Part shown: one piece after another, positions 24,115 to 32,154 of the stretch | Layout of the letters: each line of letters starts with the position of its first letter | How positions within the stretch are numbered: position 1 is the stretch's first letter | DNA from: Nocardioides acrostichi | Lineage (GTDB): Bacteria; Actinomycetota; Actinomycetes; Propionibacteriales; Nocardioidaceae | Length of the DNA: 64,000 nt | Assembly: GCF_015319165.1 (NCBI RefSeq) | Contig: NZ_JADIVZ010000002.1 | Location: forward strand, 62,001 to 126,000 | Direction of reading: 5' to 3' | Notes under the pieces: model-generated | Told to the model about the DNA's origin: nothing | What the model saw: only the letters and a program-made list of their open reading frames with translations | Databases searched by the model: none | Position numbers and translations under genes: made by a program

Positions 24115-25020
24115 ATGCGCCTTCGTCCTCGTCGCGTCGCGGCCGCTCCTGCCGCCGTCCTCACCGCTCTCGCCGTCTGTGCCCTGGCCTCGTGCGCCCC
24201 CGCCGACGAGGAGCCCACCGCCAGCGACCCCGGCGCGACGGCGTCCGCCTCGGCCTCGGGTGACCCGGCCGACTGCGTCAGCGACGACATGCTCCAGAAG
24301 GCCGGCACCCTCACCGTCGGTACCGACAGCCCCGCCTACGACCCGTGGTTCGTCGACAACGACCCCACCAACGGCAAGGGCTACGAGTCGGCCGTCGCCT
24401 ACGAGGTCGCCGACCGGCTTGGGTTCTCCAGCGACCAGGTGACCTGGGTCAAGGTGCCCTTCAACACCTCCTATGCCCCGGGCGCGAAAGACTTCGACTT
24501 CGACATCAACCAGATCTCGATCACGCCCGCGCGGGCCAAGGTCGTCGACTTCTCCGACGGCTACTACGCCGCCAGTCAGGCCGTCATCGCGCTCAAGGGC
24601 AGCAAGGGTGCCGAGGCCGCGTCGCTGGCCGACCTGAAGGACCTGCGCCTGGGTGCGCAGACCGGCACCACGTCGCTCACCGCGATCCGCGACGTGATCG
24701 CGCCCGCCACCGAGCCGGCGGTCTTCGAGGACACCAACGCCGCCAAGCAGGCGCTGGTCAACGACCAGGTCGACGCGATCCTGGCCGACCTGCCCACGGC
24801 CTTCTACATCTCCGCCGTCGAGATCTCGAAGTCCGTCATCGTCGGGCAGTTCCAGCCCGAGACCGGTGAGCAGGAGGAGTTCGGCATGCTCTTCGCGAAG
24901 GGCGACCCGCTCGTTGGCTGCGTGAACGAGGCGCTGGCGGCGATGACCAGCGACGGCACGCTGAAGGCGTTGGAGAAGAAGTGGCTCTCCGACTCCGTGA
25001 ACGTGCCCGAGCTGCAGTGA
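24115..25020 (+). CDS. Amino-acid ABC transporter substrate-binding lipoprotein
   Basis: 301 residues. The signal peptide ends in the lipobox LASC (CALASCAPADEE), then a Ser/Ala linker and a family 3 (polar amino acid) binding domain: GTLTVGTDSPAYDPWF, GYESAVAYEVADRLGF, INQISITPARAKVVDFS and LGAQTGTTSLTAI. It binds a polar or charged amino acid outside the membrane for the permease and ATPase encoded next. The start is placed at MRLRPRR because TACGAT lies 6 nt ahead; an earlier start would add nine residues. Substrate not identifiable. Confidence 0.92.
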   Translation: MRLRPRRVAAAPAAVLTALAVCALASCAPADEEPTASDPGATASASASGDPADCVSDDMLQKAGTLTVGTDSPAYDPWFVDNDPTNGKGYESAVAYEVADRLGFSSDQVTWVKVPFNTSYAPGAKDFDFDINQISITPARAKVVDFSDGYYAASQAVIALKGSKGAEAASLADLKDLRLGAQTGTTSLTAIRDVIAPATEPAVFEDTNAAKQALVNDQVDAILADLPTAFYISAVEISKSVIVGQFQPETGEQEEFGMLFAKGDPLVGCVNEALAAMTSDGTLKALEKKWLSDSVNVPELQ

Positions 25021-25030
25021 TCGCGCCCTC

Positions 25031-25885
25031 GTGAGCGACACGATCTGGACGCCGAGCGACGTCGAGCTCGCCCGGCGCGCCGTCCGGCGTCGTCAGCGCA
25101 CGGTGTCGCTGGTGATCGCGACCGTGATGACCGCCCTCGTGCTGGGCCTGCTGGGGCTCGTTCTCGTGCTCTCGCCGGGTTGGGAGCGGTTCAGCGAGAC
25201 GTTCCTCTCCTGGGGCGACGCGCGTGCCTCGTTCGCCGCGATCCGCGACGGCATCTGGCTCAACATCCGGCTGTTCCTGCTCTGCGAGCTGGCGATCCTG
25301 CCGCTCGCGTTGCTCATCGCGATCGGGCGGGGCACGCGGTCGCCGTGGCTGGCCCCGCTGCGAGTGGTCGCCGTCGTCTACACCGACGTGGTGCGCGGCA
25401 TCCCGACGATCCTGCTCGTGGTGATGCTCGGCTTCGGCGTGCCCGCGCTCCAGCTGCAGGGCCTCACCAACGACCGCATCTTCTGGGCCGGGGTAGCGCT
25501 GGTGATCTCCTACTCCGCCTATGTGGCCGAGGTGTTCCGGGCCGGCATCGACTCGGTGCACCCCTCCCAGGTGGCGAGCGCGCAGGCGCTCGGGCTCGGG
25601 CACGTGCGCACGCTGCGGCACGTGGTGGTGCCGCAGGCGGTGCGGCGCATCGTGCCGCCGCTGCTCAACGACTTCGTCTCCTTGCAGAAGGACACCGCCC
25701 TGGTCTCCGCCGTCGGTGTCTTCGACGCCGTGTTCGCCGCGCGCGACTACACCAACTACAACTTCAACTACACCCCGTACCTCGTCGTGGCCGGGTTCTT
25801 CGTGCTCATGACGGTGCCGTTGGCCCGACTCACCGACTGGCTCCAGGCGCGCGTGGTGGCTCGCGAGCGGGCGGGGGCCCGATGA
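25031..25885 (+). CDS. Amino-acid ABC transporter permease (HisM/GlnP type)
   Basis: 284 residues with five or six transmembrane segments. Family features are LNIRLFLLCELAILPLALLI, YTDVVRGIPTILLVVMLGFG and the coupling loop EVFRAGIDSVHPSQVASAQALGLG. GTG start 11 bp after the binding-protein gene, and a 4-bp overlap (ATGA) with the ATPase gene. One permease gene suggests a homodimer. N-terminal 25 residues are cytoplasmic and basic. Confidence 0.93.
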   Translation: MSDTIWTPSDVELARRAVRRRQRTVSLVIATVMTALVLGLLGLVLVLSPGWERFSETFLSWGDARASFAAIRDGIWLNIRLFLLCELAILPLALLIAIGRGTRSPWLAPLRVVAVVYTDVVRGIPTILLVVMLGFGVPALQLQGLTNDRIFWAGVALVISYSAYVAEVFRAGIDSVHPSQVASAQALGLGHVRTLRHVVVPQAVRRIVPPLLNDFVSLQKDTALVSAVGVFDAVFAARDYTNYNFNYTPYLVVAGFFVLMTVPLARLTDWLQARVVARERAGAR

Positions 25886-26655
25886 CAAGCCTTACGAAGG
25901 ATCCTTCCCAGGAGGTCGAGCTCGCACCGCTGCTGGAGGTGCGCTCACTGCGCAAGGCCTACGGCGACCGCGTCGTGCTCGACGACGTCTCCCTCACGGT
26001 CGCGCCGGGCGACGTGGTGTGCCTCATCGGCTCCTCGGGCTCGGGCAAGTCGACCCTGCTGCGCTGCCTGGACCTGCTCGAGACCGTCGACGACGGCCAG
26101 ATCCTCTTCGAGGGCGACGACATCACCGACCCGCGCGTCGACGCCAAGCGGGTGCGGCGGCGCATGGGCATGGTCTTCCAGGCCTACAACCTCTTCCCGC
26201 ACCTGACCGTGCTCGAGAACTGCGTGCTCGCACCCCGCCGCGCCCACGGACTCCGGAGCAAGGCTGCTCGCGAGCGGGCGCTGGAACTGCTGGAGCGGTT
26301 CGGCTTGGCCGAGCACGCCCACAAGCACCCCGACCGGCTCTCGGGCGGGCAGCAGCAGCGAGCGGCCGTCGTCCGGGCGCTGTGCACCGAGCCCACCTTG
26401 CTGATGCTCGACGAGATCACCGCCGCCCTCGACCCCGAGCTCGTCGGCGAGGTGCTCGACATCGTGCGCGACCTCGCCGCCCGCGGCACCACCATGGTGA
26501 TGGCCACCCACGAGATGGCCTTCGCCCGCGACGTCGCCACCACCGTGTGCTTCCTCGAAGGGGGGCGGATCCTCGAGCAGGCCCCACCCGACGTCATGTT
26601 CACCGACCCCGCCCACCCGCGCACCCGCGCCTTCTTGCGGCGGGTGCTCGGGTGA
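25882..26655 (+). CDS. Amino-acid ABC transporter ATPase (GlnQ type)
   Basis: 257 residues. Walker A IGSSGSGKSTLLRC, Q-loop MVFQAYNLFPHLTV, signature LSGGQQQRAAVVRAL, Walker B LLMLDEITAALDPEL (with Ile in place of the usual Pro after DE) and the switch His in MATHEMAFARD. It energises the importer encoded upstream. After the stop the 91-bp palindromic element begins within 11 bp and may end the transcript. Confidence 0.94.
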   Translation: MTSLTKDPSQEVELAPLLEVRSLRKAYGDRVVLDDVSLTVAPGDVVCLIGSSGSGKSTLLRCLDLLETVDDGQILFEGDDITDPRVDAKRVRRRMGMVFQAYNLFPHLTVLENCVLAPRRAHGLRSKAARERALELLERFGLAEHAHKHPDRLSGGQQQRAAVVRALCTEPTLLMLDEITAALDPELVGEVLDIVRDLAARGTTMVMATHEMAFARDVATTVCFLEGGRILEQAPPDVMFTDPAHPRTRAFLRRVLG

Positions 26656-26665
26656 GCGGCGCGGG

Positions 26666-26756
26666 AGATTTATCGGGGAGCCGATAAACATCCGGGTTCC
26701 CCGATGAAGCCTCGTGCGGGAACCCGCAGATTTATCGGGGAGCCGATAAACCTGCC
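26666..26756. repeat. 91-bp composite palindromic element, copy 1
   Basis: Two identical 20-bp palindromes TTTATCGG-GGAG-CCGATAAA (26669-26688 and 26731-26750) flank a central stem CGGGTTCCC/GGGAACCCG (26693-26701 and 26718-26726). The whole element is an imperfect palindrome that can fold on itself. Copy 2 at 28724-28814 matches it without gaps at about 72 of 91 positions by hand count. It could be a mobile palindromic repeat, a bidirectional terminator or an operator cluster. Confidence 0.9.
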
Positions 26757-26769
26757 ACCCCTCGCACCG

Positions 26770-26786
26770 TGACAGCGGTGCTGTCA
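26770..26786. promoter_or_regulatory. Palindrome TGACA-N7-TGTCA in the CaiB/BaiF promoter
   Basis: TGACAGC-GGT-GCTGTCA is a perfect inverted repeat overlapping the presumed -10 (CAAGAT, 26785-26790), which lies 7 nt before the ATG at 26798. Half-sites and spacing equal those ahead of fadA at 36575-36591, so a shared repressor of acyl-CoA metabolism is plausible. Confidence 0.55.
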
Positions 26787-26797
26787 AGATGCCGCCC

Positions 26798-27970
26798 ATG
26801 AGCATCGAGCTGGGTCAGAAGACGGGACCCTTGCGGGGCATCAAGGTCGTGGAGATCGCGGGCATCGGGCCGGGTCCGCACGCTTGCATGCTGCTGGCCG
26901 ACCTGGGGGCCGACGTGATCCGGGTCGAGCGGCCGGGGGGTCAGATGCTGGCAGGGGGCGCGCACAACCTGCTCAACCGGGGCCGGCCGAGTGTGGCGCT
27001 GAACCTCAAGGATGCCGCCGCGGTCCGCGTCGTGCTCGATCTCGTCGAGGACGCCGACGTGCTCGTCGAGGGCATGCGCCCGGGCGTCGCCGAGCGGCTG
27101 GGTCTCGGGCCCGAGGAATGCCACGCGGTCAACCCGCGCCTGGTCTACGGCCGGATGACCGGCTGGGGCCAGACCGGCCCGTTCGCCACGGCCGCAGGGC
27201 ACGACATGAACTACATCGCCATCACCGGCACGCTGTTCGGTCTCGGTCAGGATCCGGCCAGGCCGCACTTCCCGAGCAACCTCGTCGGGGACTTCGGCGG
27301 TGGCTCGACCTACCTGGTCATGGGCATCCTCGCCGCCCTGTTGGAGGCTCGCACCAGCGGCGAGGGGCAGGTCGTCGACGCCGCCATCGTCGACGGCACC
27401 GCCAGCCTCAACGCCATGACGTCGGCGTTCGTCGCCGGCGGCCAGTTCAAGGAGGAGCGGGCGGTGAACCTGCTCGACGGCGGCGCTCCGTTCTACGACA
27501 TCTACGCCACCTCCGACGGCCGTCACATGAGCGTCGGGTCGCTGGAGCCCCAGTTCTTCGCCGAGCTCGTACGGCTCCTCGGCGTCGAGGGCGCCTGCCC
27601 CGGTCAGTTCGAGACCGAACGGTGGCCGGAGATGAAGCGGCTGTTCGCCGATACCTTCGCGGCCAAGACACAGGCGGAGTGGATCGAGGTCTTCGAGGGC
27701 ACCGACGCCTGCGTCGCCGGCATCGTCACGCTGACCGAGGCACAGCACCACCCGCACATGGCCGCGCGTGAGGTCTTCGTCGAGCGCGACGGCATCGTCC
27801 AGCCGAACCCGGCCCCCCGCTTCTCCCGCACCGCCGCGACCCTCACCACGGCCCCGCCCCGGCAGCCGGGCGAGCACACCCGTGACGCGCTCGTCGCCTG
27901 GGGCATCGACGACGTCGAGGGGCTGCTCGAGCGCGGCGTCGCCGTCCAGCCCGACGAACCCGCGGAGTGA
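26798..27970 (+). CDS. CaiB/BaiF family CoA-transferase / alpha-methylacyl-CoA racemase
   Basis: 390 residues. The N-terminus LRGIKVVEIAGIGPGPHACM followed by LADLGADVIRVERPGG is the family signature. His in TAAGHDMNYIAITG and Asp in LVGDFGGGSTYLV correspond to the catalytic His/Asp pair of alpha-methylacyl-CoA racemase, and length (family about 360) also favours a racemase over a CoA transferase. It would epimerise 2-methyl-branched acyl-CoAs so that beta-oxidation can continue. ATG at 26798 is chosen from the leaderless -10; 26789 is three codons earlier. GTGA overlap with the next gene. Confidence 0.88.
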   Translation: MSIELGQKTGPLRGIKVVEIAGIGPGPHACMLLADLGADVIRVERPGGQMLAGGAHNLLNRGRPSVALNLKDAAAVRVVLDLVEDADVLVEGMRPGVAERLGLGPEECHAVNPRLVYGRMTGWGQTGPFATAAGHDMNYIAITGTLFGLGQDPARPHFPSNLVGDFGGGSTYLVMGILAALLEARTSGEGQVVDAAIVDGTASLNAMTSAFVAGGQFKEERAVNLLDGGAPFYDIYATSDGRHMSVGSLEPQFFAELVRLLGVEGACPGQFETERWPEMKRLFADTFAAKTQAEWIEVFEGTDACVAGIVTLTEAQHHPHMAAREVFVERDGIVQPNPAPRFSRTAATLTTAPPRQPGEHTRDALVAWGIDDVEGLLERGVAVQPDEPAE

Positions 27971-28710
27971 AGCCGTTCCTCTTCCTCGGCACCCGGGCCG
28001 AGGACGTCGCCGCCGACGGCGAGTACGACGCGGTCCTGCGCTTCTCGGGCCTCGACGAAGGTGACCTGCGCCGGGTGCGCCTGGAGTCGGTACCGCTCGC
28101 CGACGCCGTCGGCGTGGTCGACACCGACGACTGGTCGGGCATCATCCTCGGCGGCGGACCCTTCAACGTCTCCGACCCGCTCGCCGACAAGTCGGCCGCC
28201 CAACTGCGCGTCGAGGGCGAGCTCCGAGCGCTGGTCGAGCAGGTGGTCGCGGCCGACTCGCCGTTCCTCGGCGCCTGCTATGGCATCGGCACGCTCGGGG
28301 TACTGGACGGCGGCCGCGTCGACCGCACCTACGCCGAGCCGATCGGCGCGCTCCCGGTGACGCTCACCGCCGCCGGGTGCGACGACCCGCTGCTCGGCGT
28401 CCTGCCTGCGACCTTCGAGGCCTTCCTCGGCCACAAGGAGGCCGTGTCGGTGCTGCCTCGCGGCGCGGTGCTGCTGGCGTCGACAGCCACCTGCCCGGTG
28501 CATGCCTTCCGCCTGGGTCGCCGCGTCTACGCCACGCAGTTCCACCCCGAACTCGACGTCGACGGGCTCATCACCCGCATCGGCGTCTACCGCGACTACG
28601 GCTACTTCGACCCCGCGGACGCCGAGGGGCTGATCGCCGCGGCCCGGGCGGCCGAGGTCCACGCGCCCCCGCGCCTGCTGTCCCGGTTCGTGGAGCTCTT
28701 CGCCCGCTGA
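27967..28710 (+). CDS. Class I glutamine amidotransferase-like protein
   Basis: 247 residues. The nucleophile Cys is in FLGACYGIGTLG and the catalytic His-x-Glu in YATQFHPELDVDG, the GATase1 triad. There is no synthase domain, as in the GuaA-like stand-alone amidotransferases that hydrolyse glutamine or act on gamma-glutamyl compounds. GTG start overlapping the CaiB-type stop by 4 bp. The substrate and the reason for pairing with a CoA racemase are not clear. The second palindromic element starts 14 bp after its stop. Confidence 0.85.
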   Translation: MKPFLFLGTRAEDVAADGEYDAVLRFSGLDEGDLRRVRLESVPLADAVGVVDTDDWSGIILGGGPFNVSDPLADKSAAQLRVEGELRALVEQVVAADSPFLGACYGIGTLGVLDGGRVDRTYAEPIGALPVTLTAAGCDDPLLGVLPATFEAFLGHKEAVSVLPRGAVLLASTATCPVHAFRLGRRVYATQFHPELDVDGLITRIGVYRDYGYFDPADAEGLIAAARAAEVHAPPRLLSRFVELFAR

Positions 28711-28723
28711 GGCGCGGTTCGTC

Positions 28724-28814
28724 AGATTTATCGGGGCGCCGACAAATCGACGGGTTCCCCGATGAAGCAACACCGGGGGACCCGCAGGTTCATCGGCGCC
28801 CCGATAAATCTGCC
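28724..28814. repeat. 91-bp composite palindromic element, copy 2
   Basis: Same architecture as 26666-26756: outer palindromic modules at 28725-28748 and 28789-28808 and a shared central CGGGTTCCCCGATGAAGC. Here the two halves of the full element are close to exact mirror images, with termini AGATTTATCGGGGCGCC and its complement. The two copies bracket the CaiB/BaiF-amidotransferase pair. Confidence 0.9.
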
Positions 28815-28821
28815 CCCGCCC

Positions 28822-28850
28822 TTGCTGAATATCTGTCAATAACGTACGGT
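28822..28850 (+). promoter_or_regulatory. Sigma-70-type promoter of the EthA-like gene
   Basis: TTGCTG (28822-28827), a 17-bp spacer and TACGGT (28845-28850). Transcription would begin at or next to the ATG at 28857, giving a leaderless message. Confidence 0.55.
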
Positions 28851-28856
28851 CTCACC

Positions 28857-30299
28857 ATGGAACAGCTAGAGCACGTCGACGTGCTGGTGATCGGTGCAGG
28901 TCTCTCGGGGGTCGGCGCGGCGGCGCAGGTGCGCACGCACCACCCGAGCAAGAGCGTGGCGGTGCTGGAGGCCCGCGAGGCGATGGGCGGCACGTGGGAT
29001 CTCTTCCGCTACCCCGGCATCCGGTCCGACTCCGACATGTTCACGTTCGGTTTCGCCTGGCGGCCGTGGCCGGGCGACCAGGCACTGGCCGACGGCGCGT
29101 CGATCCTCGACTACATCCGCACCGTGGCCGACGAGTACGGCGTCGCCGAGCTGGTGCGCTACGACCACCACGTCATGCGGGCCGAGTGGAGCAGCGAGGA
29201 CCAGCGCTGGACCGTCACCTACCTCCACGGCGGGGCCGAGCAGCAGCTGACCTGCGGCATCCTCTGGGGCTGCTCGGGCTACTACGACTACGAGACCGGC
29301 CACCGCCCCACGTTCCCCGGGGAGGAGACGTTCGCGGGTGACCTCGTGCACCCCCAGTTCTGGCCCGAGGATCTCGACTACACCGGCAAGAAGGTCGTCG
29401 TGATCGGCTCGGGCGCGACCGCGATCACCCTCGTACCCGCCATGGCGCCGGACGCCGAGCACGTCACGATGCTCCAGCGCTCGCCGTCATACGTGCTCAA
29501 CCGCCCGGGGCGCGACCCCCTCGCGCAGAAGCTGGCCCGGCTGCCGGAGAAGGTGCGCTTCCCGATCGTGCGCTGGGCCAACATCTTGGTCACGGTCGGC
29601 TCCTACCAGTTCTTCCAGCGCTTCCCCGAGCGCGCCAAGAAGCTGCTCGCCCAGCGCACGACGCAACTGCTGCCCGAGCACGTCGCGGTCGACCCGCACT
29701 TCTCGCCCACCTACGACCCCTGGGACCAGCGCCTCTGCTTCGTGCCGAACGCCGACCTGTTCAAGGCGTTCCGGCGCGGCGACGCGAGCGTCGTCACCGA
29801 CACCATCGAGACGTTCGACGAGACCGGCATCCGGCTCACCTCGGGCGAGCACCTCGACGCCGATGTCATCGTCACCGCGACCGGCCTGAAGCTCAAGCCG
29901 TTCGGCGGCATCACGGTCGTCGTCGACGGCGGTGAGGTGAAGCCCAGCGACACCATGGCCTACAAGTCGCTCATGCTCTCCGACGTGCCGAACTTCGTGT
30001 ACACGATCGGCTACACCAACGCCTCCTGGACCCTCAAGGCCGACCTCGTCTCCGACTTCGTCGTGCGCCTGCTCGGGCATCTCGACAAGACCGGCACCTC
30101 CAGCTTCGTCGCCCGCCGCGAGGACGGCGTGGGCGAGCGGCCGTTCATGGACTTCCAGTCCGGCTACGTGCTGCGCGCTCTCGACGAACTGCCCCGGCAG
30201 GGCGACCGCGCCCCCTGGCAGCTGAAGCAGAACTATCTCGTCGACCGGCGCACGATCCACCGCGGCAAGCTCGACGACGGCGTGCTCGAGTTCGCCTGA
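28857..30299 (+). CDS. ethA: EthA-like Baeyer-Villiger flavin monooxygenase
   Basis: 480 residues (mycobacterial EthA 489). FAD-binding IGAGLSGVGAAAQVR, the NADPH fold VIGSGATAITLVPAM, and the BVMO fingerprint FAGDLVHPQFWP (FxGxxxHxxxWP) are all present. Long blocks such as GGTWDLFRYPGIRSDSDM, WDQRLCFVPNADLF and GYTNASWTLKADLVS follow EthA closely. EthA oxygenates ketones and also activates the drug ethionamide; the natural substrate is uncertain. No EthR-type TetR gene lies beside it, unlike in mycobacteria. Leaderless promoter directly upstream. Confidence 0.92.
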   Translation: MEQLEHVDVLVIGAGLSGVGAAAQVRTHHPSKSVAVLEAREAMGGTWDLFRYPGIRSDSDMFTFGFAWRPWPGDQALADGASILDYIRTVADEYGVAELVRYDHHVMRAEWSSEDQRWTVTYLHGGAEQQLTCGILWGCSGYYDYETGHRPTFPGEETFAGDLVHPQFWPEDLDYTGKKVVVIGSGATAITLVPAMAPDAEHVTMLQRSPSYVLNRPGRDPLAQKLARLPEKVRFPIVRWANILVTVGSYQFFQRFPERAKKLLAQRTTQLLPEHVAVDPHFSPTYDPWDQRLCFVPNADLFKAFRRGDASVVTDTIETFDETGIRLTSGEHLDADVIVTATGLKLKPFGGITVVVDGGEVKPSDTMAYKSLMLSDVPNFVYTIGYTNASWTLKADLVSDFVVRLLGHLDKTGTSSFVARREDGVGERPFMDFQSGYVLRALDELPRQGDRAPWQLKQNYLVDRRTIHRGKLDDGVLEFA

Positions 30300-30433
30300 A
30301 TCGAGCGGATCTCGAGGTCGCCCTCACCCGTCGGTGGGGTCTGATGCCTCACATCCGCGAGGGTGAGTGGGCGGCCCCGAGCCGCTGGTGTACTGGAGAG
30401 GCAAGACACCCACTCGATCCGACGGAGGACATC

Positions 30434-30628
30434 ATGGGTATCGGAGACAAGATCTCGAACAAGGCCGAGGATCTCAAGGGTCGCGGCAAGGAGTCCGCGG
30501 GCGCGGCCACGGGCGACGAAGAGCTGAAGAACGAGGGCAAGGCCGATCAGGCCTCGGCCTCCATCAAGGACGGCGTCGAGAAGGTCAAGGACGCCGCCAA
30601 GGACATCAAGGACGGCCTCACCAAGTAG
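30434..30628 (+). CDS. CsbD family stress protein
   Basis: 64 residues, Lys/Glu/Ala-rich and hydrophilic: MGIGDKISNKAEDLKGRGKE, then ELKNEGKADQ and a helix-rich tail KVKDAAKDIKDGLTK. This is the CsbD pattern, a general-stress protein of unknown function. GGAGGA lies 5 nt before the ATG, one of the clearest ribosome sites in the window, in keeping with high expression. The preceding 134 bp hold no gene. Confidence 0.9.
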   Translation: MGIGDKISNKAEDLKGRGKESAGAATGDEELKNEGKADQASASIKDGVEKVKDAAKDIKDGLTK

Positions 30629-30650
30629 CGCCGACCCTGCGGCGACGCCC

Positions 30651-31382
30651 GTGAGCGAGCCCCGAAGCCGGACGACGACCCAGCCGCTGGCGCACCAGGT
30701 GCGCCGGGCGCTGTGGGACAAAGTGCCCCGCGACCACCGTGAGGCTCCCGCTGTCCTGCGGCGTCGGCAATGGGTCGTCGTCGGTTTCGTGCTCGCGGGC
30801 GCCGTCACGCTCGGCTTCGGTCTGCGGACCGCGCCGGGCAGCCGGGCGTTCTACGCCCTGACACTGGTCGTCGCCGGCATCTGGGTCGTCGGGGCGTTCG
30901 CGTCCGGTCCACTGCACCTGGGGCGCATCCACTGGCGCGAGGATCTGCGGCGCCCGACCTTCACGCCCTTCGTCGTGGGCATCGCCATGGTGCTGCTGTT
31001 CGTGGGCGGGGGCTTCCTCGTCAGATCCATTCCGTTCCTCGACCCGCTGACGCACCAGATCCAAGACGTGCTCGGCTACACCGCTTCCTCGCCGTTGTGG
31101 GCGCTGGCCCTCATCACCGCGATCAACGGGGCCGCCGAGGAGCTTTTCTTTCGCGGCGCCGCCTACGCCGCGATCCCGTGGCACCCGGTCTCGTGGACGA
31201 CACTCGCCTACGTCGTCGCCACCCTGGCCACCGGCAACGTGATGCTCACCTTCGCCGCCGTGCTGCTCGGCTTCGTCGTCGGCCTCGAGCGCCGCGCGTC
31301 GGGCGGCATCCAGGCCCCGATCATCACCCATCTCACGTGGTCGCTGTCGATGCTCGTCGTGCTGCCCTGGATCTTCCTCTAG
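30651..31382 (+). CDS. CPBP family (CAAX protease-like) intramembrane metalloprotease
   Basis: 243 residues with about six transmembrane segments. The conserved NGAAEELFFRG motif (Glu-Glu-x3-Arg) and the later His in IITHLTWSLSM define the ABI/CPBP family. In bacteria these proteins often serve in bacteriocin self-protection or membrane protein processing; the role here is unknown. GTG start 22 bp after csbD, so probably cotranscribed with it. Confidence 0.87.
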   Translation: MSEPRSRTTTQPLAHQVRRALWDKVPRDHREAPAVLRRRQWVVVGFVLAGAVTLGFGLRTAPGSRAFYALTLVVAGIWVVGAFASGPLHLGRIHWREDLRRPTFTPFVVGIAMVLLFVGGGFLVRSIPFLDPLTHQIQDVLGYTASSPLWALALITAINGAAEELFFRGAAYAAIPWHPVSWTTLAYVVATLATGNVMLTFAAVLLGFVVGLERRASGGIQAPIITHLTWSLSMLVVLPWIFL

Positions 31383-31391
31383 ACAGATGCG

Positions 31392-32093
31392 CTACGGCAT
31401 GGCTCCTGACCTCCGGCTCGGCGTGAGCCGTGACTGCCGACGGGCGCCTGAGGTCGCGGCCGCGCTCGCACCCCGGTCGAACCACGGCAGGGTCAGCTGC
31501 ACCAGCGGCCCGATCGCGAGGGCGTAGACGACGGTGCCGACGCCGAGGCTGCCGCCCAGGGCCACGCCGAGGAGGAGCACTGCGAGTTCGATCGCCGTCC
31601 GCACCGGGCGGAGCGCTCGACCCGTGCGGCGGGCGATGCCCGTCATCACCCCGTCACGCGCCCCGCGACCGAACGCGGCGCCGATGTAGAGCCCGGTGGC
31701 CACGCCGTTGAGCACGACGCCGCCGACCATGAGCACGATCTCGACCGCCGGCGACGACACCGCGGGCAGCACGACCAGCGACAGGTCGACGAACACGCCC
31801 ACGAGCACGGCGTTGAGCAGCGTGCCGAGGCCCGGCTTCTCCCCGAGCCACGGCCACACGGCGACCAGCAGGAGCACGCTGACCGCGATCACCGACCCGC
31901 CCAGGCTCAGCGGCGCGTGGCGTGCGATGCCGGTGTCGAGAACGGCCCAGGGAGCCACGCCCATCCCCCCGCGCACCATGAGCGCGAGTGACCATCCGTA
32001 CAACGCGAGCCCGAGCAGCAGCTGGACCAGTCGCGCGGGCAGCGCTCCCGCGCGCAGCTGGGTGAACGGACCGGCATCCTGCAGCGTGCTCAT
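31392..32093 (-). CDS. YczE/YitT-like integral membrane protein
   Basis: 233 residues. At least five transmembrane segments, with family motifs LVQLLLGLALYGWSLALMV, GMGVAPWAVLDTGIA and GAAFGRGARDGVMTGIARRTG. YczE-type proteins are commonly encoded divergently from a MocR/GntR regulator, exactly as here. Transport or antibiotic-related function has been proposed in the family without proof. AAGACT lies 6 nt before the ATG as a leaderless -10. The basic C-terminal 25 residues are cytoplasmic. Confidence 0.85.
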   Translation of the reverse strand: MSTLQDAGPFTQLRAGALPARLVQLLLGLALYGWSLALMVRGGMGVAPWAVLDTGIARHAPLSLGGSVIAVSVLLLVAVWPWLGEKPGLGTLLNAVLVGVFVDLSLVVLPAVSSPAVEIVLMVGGVVLNGVATGLYIGAAFGRGARDGVMTGIARRTGRALRPVRTAIELAVLLLGVALGGSLGVGTVVYALAIGPLVQLTLPWFDRGASAAATSGARRQSRLTPSRRSGAMP

Positions 32094-32108
32094 GGCACGA
32101 GTCTTCTG

Positions 32109-32141
32109 CACGAGTGGCTTGGTCTGACAGAGCCACTTGTG
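32109..32141. promoter_or_regulatory. Operator between yczE-like and mocR-like genes
   Basis: Inverted repeat CACGAGTGGCT (32109-32119) and AGCCACTTGTG (32131-32141), 11-bp arms with one mismatch and an 11-nt spacer. TGGCTTGGT occurs twice in direct orientation (about 32115 and 32148). Inverted plus direct repeats in a 61-bp divergent gap are typical of MocR autoregulatory sites. Confidence 0.6.
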
Positions 32142-32154
32142 ATGTGCTGGCTTG

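Noticed and set aside
26666..26756. Riboswitch
   Set aside because: The element is nearly self-complementary and also occurs downstream of the gene pair, which fits a repeat rather than a ligand-binding leader.
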